IMG/VR virus record: IMGVR_UViG_3300025011_002363
Location: 1 to 23,797 of that record
Reading direction: 5' to 3' (one strand)
Origin: a virus
Length of the DNA: 23,797 nucleotides
This document shows, in pieces, positions 7,401 through 15,751 of this stretch (the first letter of the stretch is position 1; every line of letters begins with the position of its first letter). Made by a program: the position numbers and the translations under genes. Under the pieces are notes generated by a model that saw only the letters and a program-made list of their open reading frames with translations, had not been told where the DNA came from and ran no database searches.

Positions 7401-7814
7401 ATGACTATTAACGAAATCGAAAACCAAATAATAGAACGAATTAAAAGTCAAATTCAAGACTTACATATTGAAGGATTTCCCGAAAAGCCTTCTGAGTTTA
7501 AATTAACCCACGCTAAAGGCGCAATACTTATTCATTATCAAGGCGGAAATTATTCAGAATCAAAAAGCTTGGGTTATATCATTCAAGATAAAAAACTCGA
7601 ATTCTCTGTAACAATTGTTACAAAAAACCTGCGAAGCCACGAAGGGTCATATTTCTATCTTGATAAAGTCAGACAGATTCTCACAGGTTATAGACCTGCA
7701 AACTGCTCTAAAATGCAGCCCGTAAAAGAAGAATTTATCTCTGAAAACAACGGAATCTGGCAATATTCAATAAATTTCAGTTTAACAACACCAACAATTG
7801 AAAATTTGGAGTAA
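7401..7814 (+). CDS. Mu gp37-like tail terminator/completion protein
   Basis: The ATG at 7401 follows GAGG and a ten-base gap after the previous stop, giving a 137-residue protein. A longer reading from 7257 would overlap the previous gene by 134 bases and is unlikely. The pattern (MTINEIENQIIERI, GAILIHYQGGNY, the beta-rich LEFSVTIVTKNLRSHEGSYFYLDKVRQIL, then VKEEFISENNGIWQYSINFSLTT) fits the gp37 family, whose members complete the tail or join it to the head. It stands directly before the sheath gene, as in Mu-like phages. The family call is good; the exact role is inferred from position. Confidence 0.78.
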   Translation: MTINEIENQIIERIKSQIQDLHIEGFPEKPSEFKLTHAKGAILIHYQGGNYSESKSLGYIIQDKKLEFSVTIVTKNLRSHEGSYFYLDKVRQILTGYRPANCSKMQPVKEEFISENNGIWQYSINFSLTTPTIENLE

Positions 7815-7817
7815 AAA

Positions 7818-9047
7818 ATGCCTGCAAACTTTCTTCACGGAGTTGAAACCATAGAAATCAAAAAGGGAACACGTTCCATCAGGACAGTAAAAACTGCTGT
7901 CATCGGTCTAGTGGGGACAGCTCCGATTAATACGGTCGAAGCGGATTATAAAACGGTGAATAAGCCTGTTTTAATCACAAATGATAAAGATGCGGTATTA
8001 TATTTTGGGCAACTGACAAGTGGATTTACTATTCCTACTGCGTTAAATGCAATATTTGATCAGGGGGCAGGAATTGTAATAGTTGTAAACGTTTTTGATC
8101 CTGCTATTCATACGGCGGTCGCTGATGTTGAACTTTCTGATGTCATCGGAGAGGTTGACACTCAAGGAAAAAGAACAGGTTTGCAGGCTTTTAAAGATGC
8201 TTATTCTTTATTTGGATTTTACCCAAAGACAATTATTTCCCCTAAATATTGCGAAGATGCTGCTGTTGCAACTGAAATAAATGCTGTAGCAGGAAACATA
8301 AGGGCAATTGGTATAATTGACGCTCCTGTTGGAACAACCGTACAGAATGTAATTACAGGAAGAGGATCGTCGGGGGCTATAAATTTTAACTTTAGCTCTG
8401 ACAGGCTTGTTCTTTGCTATCCGCACTTAAAAATCTACGATACTGCAAGCAATACAGAAAAACTTGAACCATATTCCCAAAGGCTCGCAGGGGTTATAGC
8501 AGCGAAGGATATTGAGAGAGGCTACCACTGGTCACCCTCAAATACTGAAATCAAAGGAATTATCGGCGCAGAAAGAAACCTAACTTCAATGATTAACGAC
8601 CCTTCAAGCGAAGTTAATCTGCTTAATGAAGCCGGAATTCTGACAGTCTTTAATTCCTTTGGCTCAGGCTTCAGAACATGGGGAAACAGAAATTCGGCTT
8701 ACCCTGCAAACACAGACCCGACTAATTTTATCAATATCAGGCGGACAGCAGATATAATCCACGAAAGCGTTGAATATTCGATGCTTCAGTTTATGGATTA
8801 CCCGATAGATAACGGTTTGATCGACTCCATTTGCGAATCCGTCAACGCTTTTATCAGGACTTTAATCGGTAGAGGCGCGTTAATTGACGGCAAGTGCAAG
8901 TTTAATCCTGCAAAAAACCCTCCTGCTGAAATCGCAAACGGACATTTATTATTCGATATTGAATTTATGCCGCCGACTCCTGCAGAAAGAATTACCTTCG
9001 AAAGTTTTATAAACATTGAATTATTAAGAAATTTGGGGGTTAGCTGA
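7818..9047 (+). CDS. Tail sheath protein, P2 FI-like
   Basis: This 409-residue protein has the sheath pattern: N-terminal FLHGVETIEIKKGTRSIRTVKTAVIGLVGTAP (residues 5-36), a variable middle, and a C-terminal contraction domain from about residue 260 with EVNLLNEAGILTVFNSFGSGFRTWGNRN and VEYSMLQFMDYPIDNGLIDSI. Sheath subunits form the contractile outer cylinder around the tail tube. Length matches P2 FI (about 395 residues). The gene overlaps the tube start by one base (TGATG). It is intact, unlike the tube gene beside it. Confidence 0.95.
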   Translation: MPANFLHGVETIEIKKGTRSIRTVKTAVIGLVGTAPINTVEADYKTVNKPVLITNDKDAVLYFGQLTSGFTIPTALNAIFDQGAGIVIVVNVFDPAIHTAVADVELSDVIGEVDTQGKRTGLQAFKDAYSLFGFYPKTIISPKYCEDAAVATEINAVAGNIRAIGIIDAPVGTTVQNVITGRGSSGAINFNFSSDRLVLCYPHLKIYDTASNTEKLEPYSQRLAGVIAAKDIERGYHWSPSNTEIKGIIGAERNLTSMINDPSSEVNLLNEAGILTVFNSFGSGFRTWGNRNSAYPANTDPTNFINIRRTADIIHESVEYSMLQFMDYPIDNGLIDSICESVNAFIRTLIGRGALIDGKCKFNPAKNPPAEIANGHLLFDIEFMPPTPAERITFESFINIELLRNLGVS

Positions 9048-9403
9048 TGAGTAAAATCAAGATTAACCGGCTTACGAATGCCAATATTTATATGGATGGC
9101 AATAATTTACTTGGCAGGGCAGAAGAAATCCAACTTCCGCAGATAAAACACAAAATGGCAGACCATAAAGCTCTTGGAATGGTGGGAAGTGCAGAGTTTT
9201 TTGCAGGGATAGACAAGCTGGAATCAAAAATCAAGTGGAATGCGCTTTACACAGAAGTCCTAAAGAAAGCAGCAAACCCTTTTAAAGCCGTTCAAATTCA
9301 GGCAAGGGCTTCTCTTGAAACTTACAACAGCATGGGGAAATTGGCAGAAGTGCCTGCTATTGCGTATTTAATCGGAACTTTTAAAGAATTTCCGGCAACT
9401 TAA
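9047..9403 (+). pseudogene. Tail tube protein, N-terminal 118 residues (P2 FII-like, frameshifted)
   Basis: The frame from ATG 9047 carries the tube-protein start (MSKIKINRLTNANIYMDG) and conserved core (LPQIKHKMADHKALGMVGSAEFFAGIDKLESKIKWNALY) but ends at residue 118 after YLIGTFKEFPAT. P2 FII is about 170 residues. The missing C-terminus is present in the next frame from 9394, beginning GNLKPGDNAEY, so one base seems lost between about 9389 and 9396. CCGG for CCGGG would restore FPGNLKPGD. The tube is the inner channel of the contractile tail, so this break would block tail assembly if real. No slippery heptamer is present at the junction. Confidence 0.88.
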
Positions 9404-9564
9404 AACCTGGGGATAACGCAGAATATGAAACCACGATGAGCGTTAATTACGCAAAATTAATCGTTGATGGAGAGGAAATCTTTGAAATCGACGTTCTCGA
9501 AAACATTTATAAAGTTGAAGGGGTGGATATTCTTGAAACTTACAGGAATAACATAGGAGCATAG
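9391..9564 (+). pseudogene. Tail tube protein, C-terminal fragment (P2 FII-like, frameshifted)
   Basis: This frame has no start of its own. It reads GNLKPGDNAEYETTMSVNYA, then KLIVDGEEIFEIDVLENIYK and a terminal VEGVDILETYRNNIGA before TAG at 9562-9564. The segment DGEEIFEIDVLEN matches the C-terminal signature of P2 FII tube proteins (a DGEELIEIDPLN-like stretch). Together with 9047-9393 it would give a protein of about 172 residues, the normal family length. The stop is followed after three bases by the E-like chaperone gene. Its clean TAG stop also shows that TAG is a normal stop in this element. Confidence 0.82.
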
Positions 9565-9567
9565 GTC

Positions 9568-9861
9568 ATGAACATAACAAAACTGGAAACAAAACAAATA
9601 ATTTTCAATGAAATTCAGGTCAGAGAACCTCTTGTTAGAGACCTGATTCAGGCAGAACGGCTTGCAGGTTCGGCAGACGGGATAAAATATGCAACCGCAT
9701 TAATTTCACAAATCGCAACATTTGACGGAGAAAATCTGCCGCCGGAAGAACTGGAGGATTTAAGCGCCAAGGATTTTTTGGAATTGTCCAAAAACTTGAT
9801 GGAATTTGGGCTGGACAAGCTGGCGAAGGAGTTATCCTCCTCACAAGACACGGAAAAATAG
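9568..9861 (+). CDS. Tail assembly chaperone, short form (P2 gpE-like)
   Basis: This 97-residue helical protein (MNITKLETKQIIFNEIQVRE, DLIQAERLAGSADGIKYATA, FDGENLPPEELEDLSAKDFLEL) has the size and place of P2 gpE: between the tube and the tape measure. Tail chaperones coat the tape measure protein so that tube subunits can polymerise around it. The zero-frame product ends at TAG 9859-9861. Within the gene lies a P2-type slippery site at 9774-9780 from which a longer fusion is made. The Shine-Dalgarno site GGAG is near 9556. The gene is intact. Confidence 0.88.
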   Translation: MNITKLETKQIIFNEIQVREPLVRDLIQAERLAGSADGIKYATALISQIATFDGENLPPEELEDLSAKDFLELSKNLMEFGLDKLAKELSSSQDTEK

Positions 9862-9968
9862 ATTTCAACTCCGTTCTGCAAATGAAAACAGGCGACTTTT
9901 TCTACTGGATTGAAAACACAAAACAGGTACTAAAACTGGAACAGGAAAGCAATGACGAGCCTATTTGA
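9568..9968 (+). CDS. Tail assembly chaperone, long form by programmed -1 frameshift (P2 gpE+E'-like)
   Basis: A -1 slip on T_TTT_TTG at 9774-9780 moves ribosomes from the E frame into an overlapping frame that is open without stops from 9780 to the TGA at 9966-9968. The fusion is about 133 residues (71 from E plus 62 new), close to P2 E+E'. The E' part includes GEGVILLTRHGKIDFNSVLQ and a terminal MKTGDFFYWIEN segment; a catalytic role is not expected. It overlaps the tape measure start (9952) by 17 bases, as in P2. E and E+E' would be made in a fixed ratio. The slip site is the same heptamer as in P2, so I consider this real recoding, unlike the other frame breaks here. Confidence 0.88.
9774..9818 (+). 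promoter_or_regulatory. Programmed -1 frameshift signal: T_TTT_TTG plus downstream stem
   Basis: The heptamer T_TTT_TTG occupies 9774-9780 in the right phase (zero-frame codons TTT TTG). Three bases further on, TTGTCCA (9784-9790) can pair with TGGACAA (9812-9818), a 7-bp stem with a 21-base loop that may stimulate slippage. GGAGG at 9753-9757, 16 bases upstream, is a possible Shine-Dalgarno-like stimulator. The heptamer is seen directly; the stem's role is inferred. Confidence 0.8.
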
Positions 9969-12093
9969 CCTTCAAATCGCAATAAAAGCTATAGATCAGG
10001 CATCGGGAGTATTCCGGAAAGTTTCCAAAGAACTCTCCGGCATCGGTAAAGCTGCAAACGCTGTCCGCTCAGACTTTAAAAACACGCTTGAACAGGCAGG
10101 AATATTGGGGCTTAAGTTTGGAGCAATAGCCGGAGGCATTGGCTGGGCTTTTAAATCGCAGTTTGTTGATACGGCTTCACAATTTGAAAAATTCTCAGCA
10201 ATTCTTGAAACCGTAGAAGGAAGTTCCAAAAAGGCTAAAGGTTCTATGGGATGGGTTTCGGACTTTGCTGCCAAAACTCCTTACGAACTTGATCAGGTTA
10301 TGGATGCTTATGTGAAACTCAAATCTTACGGAATGGATCCTGTGAATGGGCTTCTTACAAGTCTTGGAGATACAAGTTCCGCTATGGGTAAGCCTTTAAT
10401 GCAAGCAGTTGAAGCTATTGCCGATGCTGTAACAGGCGAAAACGAAAGATTGAAGGAATTTGGCATCAAGGCGAGAATACAGAAAAACAATATAGTCTAT
10501 GAATACACCGACATGGGGAAAACTATGACCGCCGTTGCTGATAAATCAAACAGGGCGATGATTCAGTCGGTTTTGACAGGAATATTCAACGCAAAATATG
10601 CAGGGGCTATGGAAAAGCAGTCCAAGACCTGGGGTGGCATAATGTCGAATATTGCCGACCAATGGACACGCTTTAAAACAAAGGTTATGGCGGCTGGAGT
10701 GTTTGACTACCTCAAAAACAAACTGCAAGGAGTATTGGATTATATAAACAAGCTTGCCGAAACCGGAAAACTTGATATCTGGGCAAAACAAATAGGAAAA
10801 AATGTCACAAATATGCTCGATAAAATTTTTCTTGCAGGTATAAAAACTTATAACTGGCTTAAAACTGTCATTCCTGTAATTCAGGATATTGTTAAAAAGC
10901 TTGGCGGGCTTAAAAATATCTGCATATCCCTTGCAGTTATTATATCAGCACAGTTTATTTTGTCTGTAGCTTCCCTGATTAAATCTTTTGCAACTTTGGG
11001 ACTTGAAATTTACTCAACAGGAAGAAGGCTTTTAGCATTCTCCGGCATCCAAAAAACTTATGAAACAACGATATTATCCCTTTATTCGACTGAATATAAA
11101 TTAAAAAATGCAACAGATTTGATGAAAATTAGTTGGCTTGATTTCAGCAATGCCATAAAAAACAAAGGCGGTTTTGCAGGATTTTTGAACTATCAATTGT
11201 TAATTTCCAGAATAAAACTCCTTGAATGGGCTTCATCAGTAAAAATGATGAGTTTGACATCAATATCAGCATTCAGGGGAGCAAGCTTGGCGGCTTTATC
11301 GTTTACGGGGGCAATTCTTACAAACCCAATAACCCTTGCTATAGCAGGGATCGCCGTTGTATTTGCAGGTATATTTTTACTTATAAGAAAATATTGGAAG
11401 CCGATTTCCGGTTTCTTTAAAGGGATGTGGCAGGGGCTTATAGAAGGTCTTGCGCCTATTCTTCCTAAATTCAAAATTCTTGCCGGAGTCTTTTCACCTA
11501 TCCTCACGCCTTTAAAGGCTGTATGGAACTGGCTTAAAAAACTTGTCCAGCCTGTAAACGATACAGGCGGTGCAGCAGAAAAAATGGGGGTTAAGTTTGG
11601 AAAGGCTCTGGCTCGAATTATCACCTTTACTGCAAGCCTGCCTTTTAAGATGTTTAATTTTGGGGCAAAAATTATCGAAATGTTCGCTCAGGGAATAATC
11701 AGCAAGACCCAAATGGCGGTAAATGCAATAAAAAATATCGTCCAGAAAATCCGTGACTACCTTCCTCACTCCCCTGCAAAGATAGGGCCGCTTAAAGACC
11801 TTAATAAAATCAGGCTTGTCGAAACTATAGCCGAAACAATCAAACCGAAGCCGATTAATCAGGCGCTTAATAAGGTTTTAAGTCCGTCAAAACAAAATAA
11901 CTCAGCGTTTGCAGGTATAAAAAATCAAAACTCGTCAAATTCAGTTGTTGTTCACTATAATCCCATAGTTTCAATAAACGGGGCAAGCCCGCAGGAAAAA
12001 GAAGAATTTCTGCAAATGCTAAAACAGCACAAAGACGAAATTTTAAGAATTGTGAAAGCCGAAAACCGAAGAAATATGAGGTTAGCATATTAA
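9952..12093 (+). CDS. Tail tape measure protein (P2 gpT-like)
   Basis: This is the longest gene in the window: 713 residues, starting at an ATG inside the E' end. An N-terminal amphipathic helical region leads to a glycine-rich hydrophobic stretch near 51-67. The segment SQFEKFSAILETVEGSSKKA and FAAKTPYELDQV fit phage tail tape measure N-domains. Hydrophobic segments lie at about 323-345 and 454-478. Near 604-617 is LPHSPAKIGPLKDL, a motif common in tape measure C-termini. The protein sets tail length and probably enters the host envelope during DNA ejection. At roughly 1.5 angstrom per residue the tail would be somewhat over 100 nm (rule of thumb). The gene looks intact. Confidence 0.95.
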   Translation: MTSLFDLQIAIKAIDQASGVFRKVSKELSGIGKAANAVRSDFKNTLEQAGILGLKFGAIAGGIGWAFKSQFVDTASQFEKFSAILETVEGSSKKAKGSMGWVSDFAAKTPYELDQVMDAYVKLKSYGMDPVNGLLTSLGDTSSAMGKPLMQAVEAIADAVTGENERLKEFGIKARIQKNNIVYEYTDMGKTMTAVADKSNRAMIQSVLTGIFNAKYAGAMEKQSKTWGGIMSNIADQWTRFKTKVMAAGVFDYLKNKLQGVLDYINKLAETGKLDIWAKQIGKNVTNMLDKIFLAGIKTYNWLKTVIPVIQDIVKKLGGLKNICISLAVIISAQFILSVASLIKSFATLGLEIYSTGRRLLAFSGIQKTYETTILSLYSTEYKLKNATDLMKISWLDFSNAIKNKGGFAGFLNYQLLISRIKLLEWASSVKMMSLTSISAFRGASLAALSFTGAILTNPITLAIAGIAVVFAGIFLLIRKYWKPISGFFKGMWQGLIEGLAPILPKFKILAGVFSPILTPLKAVWNWLKKLVQPVNDTGGAAEKMGVKFGKALARIITFTASLPFKMFNFGAKIIEMFAQGIISKTQMAVNAIKNIVQKIRDYLPHSPAKIGPLKDLNKIRLVETIAETIKPKPINQALNKVLSPSKQNNSAFAGIKNQNSSNSVVVHYNPIVSINGASPQEKEEFLQMLKQHKDEILRIVKAENRRNMRLAY

Positions 12094-12095
12094 AA

Positions 12096-12584
12096 ATGTT
12101 CGCACAGTTAGGAAATATCCAATTTAACCTGATAACTTATTTTAATGGCATAGAAGAATCTCAAAAACACAACTATGCAGTACATCAAACAATAGAATCA
12201 AAGCCAAAGCTTCAATATATCGGTGATGAACTGGATGAGATGACGATAAAACTTAATTTTCACTCATCTTTTTGCGCTCCGGAAACAGAAATTAAAAAAA
12301 TAAAGGATGCCGCAAGGTTACACGAAGAAATGCCTTTTATTCTCGGTAACGGCAGATATTTAGGGAAATATGTCATCGAGGAAATAACTTCAACCACCCA
12401 GCAGACAGACAAATCAGGAAATTTAATCTCGATAGAATCTAAAATCAGGTTGAAAGAATGGTTTACAGAGCAGTTAAAAGTTAAGAAAAAAGCTAAAAAA
12501 CAGACTGCAAAGAAAAAAGATGACAAAAAATCCTCTAAAAGCAGCCTACCAAAAACTCCCAAACAAATCGTAAGGCAGGAATAA
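12096..12584 (+). CDS. Tail protein, P2 gpU-like
   Basis: This 162-residue protein has the gpU pattern: MFAQLGNIQFNLITYFNGIE at the N-terminus, PKLQYIGDELDEMTIKLNFH (about residues 33-52), and the FILGNGRYLGKYVIEEI segment (about 80-96). In P2, gpU caps the tail tube or completes the tail before head joining. The last 40 residues are very rich in lysine (KVKKKAKKQTAKKKDDKKSS), a low-complexity tail that is longer and more basic than I expect for the family. It follows the tape measure stop by two bases. Confidence 0.9.
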   Translation: MFAQLGNIQFNLITYFNGIEESQKHNYAVHQTIESKPKLQYIGDELDEMTIKLNFHSSFCAPETEIKKIKDAARLHEEMPFILGNGRYLGKYVIEEITSTTQQTDKSGNLISIESKIRLKEWFTEQLKVKKKAKKQTAKKKDDKKSSKSSLPKTPKQIVRQE

Positions 12585-12585
12585 A

Positions 12586-12804
12586 ATGCCACAGGATTAT
12601 TACGAATATGTTACAAAAGACGGAGACCGCTGGGATTTAATCGCTTATGAGTTTTACGCAGATGCAACACTTTATGAACCAATAATCACAGCTAATCCCG
12701 AAGTTCCAATCACTCCAATCCTCCCATCAGGACTAAAACTTAAAATCCCTGTAATGGAGGACAATAACCAAATTCAGTTTGAATTACCTCCGTGGAGATC
12801 ATGA
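12586..12804 (+). CDS. Tail protein X (P2 gpX-like, LysM-related)
   Basis: This 72-residue protein matches the small P2 gpX family, which resembles a LysM domain: YVTKDGDRWDLIAYEFYAD at residues 8-26, then LYEPIITANPEVP and LPSGLKLKIPV. It is needed for tail assembly in P2 and probably sits at the baseplate hub. It starts one base after the gpU stop, with AGGA just upstream. Intact and of normal length. Confidence 0.92.
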   Translation: MPQDYYEYVTKDGDRWDLIAYEFYADATLYEPIITANPEVPITPILPSGLKLKIPVMEDNNQIQFELPPWRS

Positions 12805-12811
12805 AAAATAA

Positions 12812-13774
12812 ATGCTAAAACCTGTATTTAAAATCGAATATGAAAATAAAGACATTACTGCAAGCATTGCTCCTTATGTTTTGTCTGTTACATATTCCGA
12901 TTTTGAACACGGGCAAAGCGATGAAATAGAAATACAGCTTGAAGACAAAGACCAACTCTGGAAATCTTCGTGGTATCCGGTTAAAGGCGATAGTATAAAA
13001 CTAAATATCGGTTATGAAGACGAAAAACATCTAAACTGCGGAAATTTTGAGATTGATGAGATAGAATTTTCCGCTCCGCCAGACATTATAACTTTAAAAA
13101 CTCTTGCCGCTAATATTAAAAAAGCCCTGCGGCAAAATAATTCCGTAGCTTATGAAAATAAAACACTTCTACAAATAGCCCAGGAAATTGCAAATAAACA
13201 CAACTTAAAATTTGTCGGTAATGTTAAAGATATAAAAACAAAAAGAATTACTCAAAACAACAAGCGTGACTTAGAGTTTCTTAAAATTTTGGCTGAAGAA
13301 TACGGATATATCTTCAAAGTTTCTGACAATAAGCTCACTTTTTATGAGACTGCAGCGCTTAAAAGCCAAGCACCTGCTTTAATAATCAATAAAAAAGATA
13401 TTATTTCCTACAACTTTAGGGATAAAACCCACGACCAGTACAAATCCTGCGAAATTTCCTACCACGATTCGAAAAATAAAAAAGTTATAACTGCAAGCAT
13501 CAATGGCAGTTCTACAAAATCAGATGCTTTAAAACTAAATAAACGCTGCGAAAACAAAGAGCAGGCTATTTTAAAAGCAACAGCCGCTTTGAATAAAAAT
13601 GCTCCGATAGAAGGTATTTTAACCCTGATCGGAAATCCGCATATTGTTGCAGGATTAAACATAGAAATAAAGTGGCTTTACAACCTTAGCGGAAAATATC
13701 ATATCAAGACTGCAAAACACACAATCGACAAAAATTCAGGCTATAAAACAGAATTGGAGGTAGAAAAATGTTAA
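12812..13774 (+). CDS. Baseplate hub protein, P2 gpD-like
   Basis: This 320-residue protein follows the gpD/late-control pattern: N-terminal KPVFKIEYENKDITASIAPY, SDEIEIQLEDKDQLW near residue 39-53, a middle LeuGln-rich segment with LLQIAQEIANKHNLKFVG, and RDLEFLKILAEEYGYIFKVSDNKLTFYE near 150-178. Homologues form the trimeric hub (gp27-like) that carries the spike at the tail tip. The ATG at 12812 follows GGAG by 14 bases, a slightly long gap. An out-of-frame ATG at 12801 opens only a five-codon reading and is ignored. It overlaps the gpV gene by seven bases. Confidence 0.92.
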   Translation: MLKPVFKIEYENKDITASIAPYVLSVTYSDFEHGQSDEIEIQLEDKDQLWKSSWYPVKGDSIKLNIGYEDEKHLNCGNFEIDEIEFSAPPDIITLKTLAANIKKALRQNNSVAYENKTLLQIAQEIANKHNLKFVGNVKDIKTKRITQNNKRDLEFLKILAEEYGYIFKVSDNKLTFYETAALKSQAPALIINKKDIISYNFRDKTHDQYKSCEISYHDSKNKKVITASINGSSTKSDALKLNKRCENKEQAILKATAALNKNAPIEGILTLIGNPHIVAGLNIEIKWLYNLSGKYHIKTAKHTIDKNSGYKTELEVEKC

Positions 13775-14277
13775 GATTCGGCATTGTAACAAATATCGAT
13801 GAATTAAAAGCTTGCGCCAGAGTGCAATTTCAAGACAGCGACGGAATGGTTTCATACTGGCTCTCTGTCTTGCAGGTAAAAACATACAAGGACAAGTTCT
13901 ACGTCCTGCCCGATATGGGCGAACAGGTCGTCTGCCTTATGGACAAAAACCTTGAAGAAGGCGTTATCCTCGGTGCTGTTTATTCAGGTATAGATGAATG
14001 CCCCGTGATTTCTAAAGATAAAGTAAAAATCAAATTCCAGGACGGCGCAGAGTTTGAATATGACAGAAAAGAACACGTTTTAAACCTCTTATGCGAAACA
14101 ATCAATATTCAGGCGCTTATTAACCACACCGGATTATTTTTAAATTCTTTAGGAGTCGTTTCAGAAGGCGAAGTCATCGATCACGCAAGCAGTATGCAGG
14201 AGATGAGAAACATTTATAACGGACATACCCACAATGAAACGGATTCTGTAACCCAAACTCCTGACCAACAACAATAA
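13768..14277 (+). CDS. Baseplate spike protein, P2 gpV-like, with HxH tip motif
   Basis: This 169-residue protein has the gpV OB-fold start (MLRFGIVTNIDELKACARVQF) and the typical PDMGEQVVCLMDKNLEEGVILGAVYS (about residues 49-74). It ends in a beta-helix region and YNGHTHNE, where His153-Thr-His155 matches the iron-binding HxH at the apex of P2-type spikes. The trimer would pierce the outer layer of the host envelope. It starts inside the end of gpD, with GGAGG eight bases upstream. It is intact, with a polar tail PDQQQ after the HxH that may extend beyond the tip. Confidence 0.92.
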   Translation: MLRFGIVTNIDELKACARVQFQDSDGMVSYWLSVLQVKTYKDKFYVLPDMGEQVVCLMDKNLEEGVILGAVYSGIDECPVISKDKVKIKFQDGAEFEYDRKEHVLNLLCETINIQALINHTGLFLNSLGVVSEGEVIDHASSMQEMRNIYNGHTHNETDSVTQTPDQQQ

Positions 14278-14288
14278 GGCAAATATTT

Positions 14289-14648
14289 ATGGCAAACTTG
14301 CAGGATATAAAATCTGTCGACTGGCAGCCAAAGCTTAATGAAATCGGCTCTATCGTTGAAGACATAGACGATATCGACCAGTGCATAAAAATTATTTTGA
14401 TGACAAGAAAAGGCTCTGACCCTCACAGACCTGAATTTGGCTCTGACATCTGGCAGTATATCGACGCTCCGGTTAATGTTGCAATCTCTAATATTATTAG
14501 AGAAGTAATGGATGCGATAAATATCTGGGAAACAAGAGTCGAAATCAAAGGTATCACGGCGCAAATAGAAGAATCAAACATAAACCTACAAATAAACAGG
14601 CAAATTAAAAATACCGATATTCAGGGGATTTTGGAGGTGGCGGTATGA
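14289..14648 (+). CDS. Baseplate wedge protein, P2 gpW-like (T4 gp25 family)
   Basis: This 119-residue protein matches the gp25/gpW family: DVDW-like VDWQPKLNEIGSIVEDIDDIDQCIKIILMTRKGSDPHRPEFGSDIW in the first half (the RPEFGSDIW element near residues 48-56 is characteristic). Family members start sheath assembly from the baseplate. It ends by overlapping the gpJ start with ATGA, a typical translational-coupling junction. Intact. Confidence 0.93.
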   Translation: MANLQDIKSVDWQPKLNEIGSIVEDIDDIDQCIKIILMTRKGSDPHRPEFGSDIWQYIDAPVNVAISNIIREVMDAINIWETRVEIKGITAQIEESNINLQINRQIKNTDIQGILEVAV

Positions 14649-15751
14649 GTTTGCCTGTCCCCAACTTTATTGAAAGAGATGCAAATAAAATAACGCAGGA
14701 GTGGATTGCTCTTTATGAGCAAAAAACAGGGAAAACCCTCCAACCTGCACAAATTGAAAGAATTTTGATAGATGTCGGAGTTTACAGAGAAAACCTTCTC
14801 CGCATCGGAATTCAGGAAGCCGCAAAACAAAATTTGATAAATTTTGCAACTTATCCGATGCTCGATTACCTTGGAGAACTTGTCGGGGTTTATCGCCTCC
14901 CTGCGAAATTCTCCAAAACCACTTTTAAATTTAAGCTGGATGAAGCTTTGACTTTCGATTACACAATCCCTGCGAGTATTGAAATAGAATCAAAAGACGG
15001 CAAAGTAATATTTAAAACAGTTCAGGACTCTCTTGTCCTCGCAGGACAGTTATTTGTCGAAGTTGAATCGGAAGCTAAAACAAAGGGAATAATTGGAAAC
15101 GGTTATTTGCAGGGAGAAGTAAATAATCTCATAACTCCAATTTCCTATGTGTCAGAAGTTTTTAATACCACGGAATCCCTTGGTGGGGCAGAGGAGGAGT
15201 CAGATGAGCAATTAAGACAAAGAATAAAGGAAGCACCGGAACAATTTTCAAATGCCGGATCCCGTGGAGCTTACAGATTTCATACAATGTCGGCTCATCA
15301 AAGTATCATAGACGTTGTGGTAATTAATAATCAGCCGGGCGTTGTTGAAATTTATCCGCTGACAAACACTGGCAACCCTTCGCAGGAAATTATTGATACC
15401 GTCCAAAATTACTTATCGGACGACAAAGTAAGACCTCTTACGGATTTGGTTCTGGTTAAACCTCCTGAGCAAATAGATTTCCAGATTATTGCAAACCTTA
15501 CTTTGTATAATTTCGCTGATATTGACAGCATACAGTCGCTCTATATTGAAAAACTTGAAACATATAAACAGGATTTAAAATCAAAACTCGGCAGGGATAT
15601 TGTTCCTACTCAAATTATTGCCCTTTTAAACAGCATTTACGGAGTTTACAAGGTTGAATTAGTTTCTCCATTCTTACAGGAACTAAATTCCAGCCAATGG
15701 GCAAATTGCACAGGCTACCAAATAAACATTGCAGGTTACACAAATGGCTGA
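14645..15751 (+). CDS. Baseplate wedge protein J (P2 gpJ-like)
   Basis: This 368-residue protein has the baseplate J pattern: an N-terminal region with LPVPNFIERDANKITQEWIALYE, the conserved middle FNTTESLGGAEEESDEQLRQRIKEAPE (about residues 175-201), then SRGAYRFHTMSAH and VVVINNQPGVVEIYP. J proteins form the wedge that links hub and tail fibres. GGAGG precedes the ATG by seven bases. The stop overlaps the gpI start by eight bases. No lesion seen. Confidence 0.94.
   Translation: MSLPVPNFIERDANKITQEWIALYEQKTGKTLQPAQIERILIDVGVYRENLLRIGIQEAAKQNLINFATYPMLDYLGELVGVYRLPAKFSKTTFKFKLDEALTFDYTIPASIEIESKDGKVIFKTVQDSLVLAGQLFVEVESEAKTKGIIGNGYLQGEVNNLITPISYVSEVFNTTESLGGAEEESDEQLRQRIKEAPEQFSNAGSRGAYRFHTMSAHQSIIDVVVINNQPGVVEIYPLTNTGNPSQEIIDTVQNYLSDDKVRPLTDLVLVKPPEQIDFQIIANLTLYNFADIDSIQSLYIEKLETYKQDLKSKLGRDIVPTQIIALLNSIYGVYKVELVSPFLQELNSSQWANCTGYQINIAGYTNG

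Noticed and set aside
9389-9403. Programmed -1 frameshift in the tail tube gene.
   Set aside because: No X_XXY_YYZ heptamer is in phase at the junction; TTT to ATT and CCG to TCC re-pairing would be poor.
11193-11624. Antisense readings inside the tape measure gene and similar long shadows elsewhere.
   Set aside because: They lack ribosome sites and recognisable domains, and lie opposite well-supported genes.
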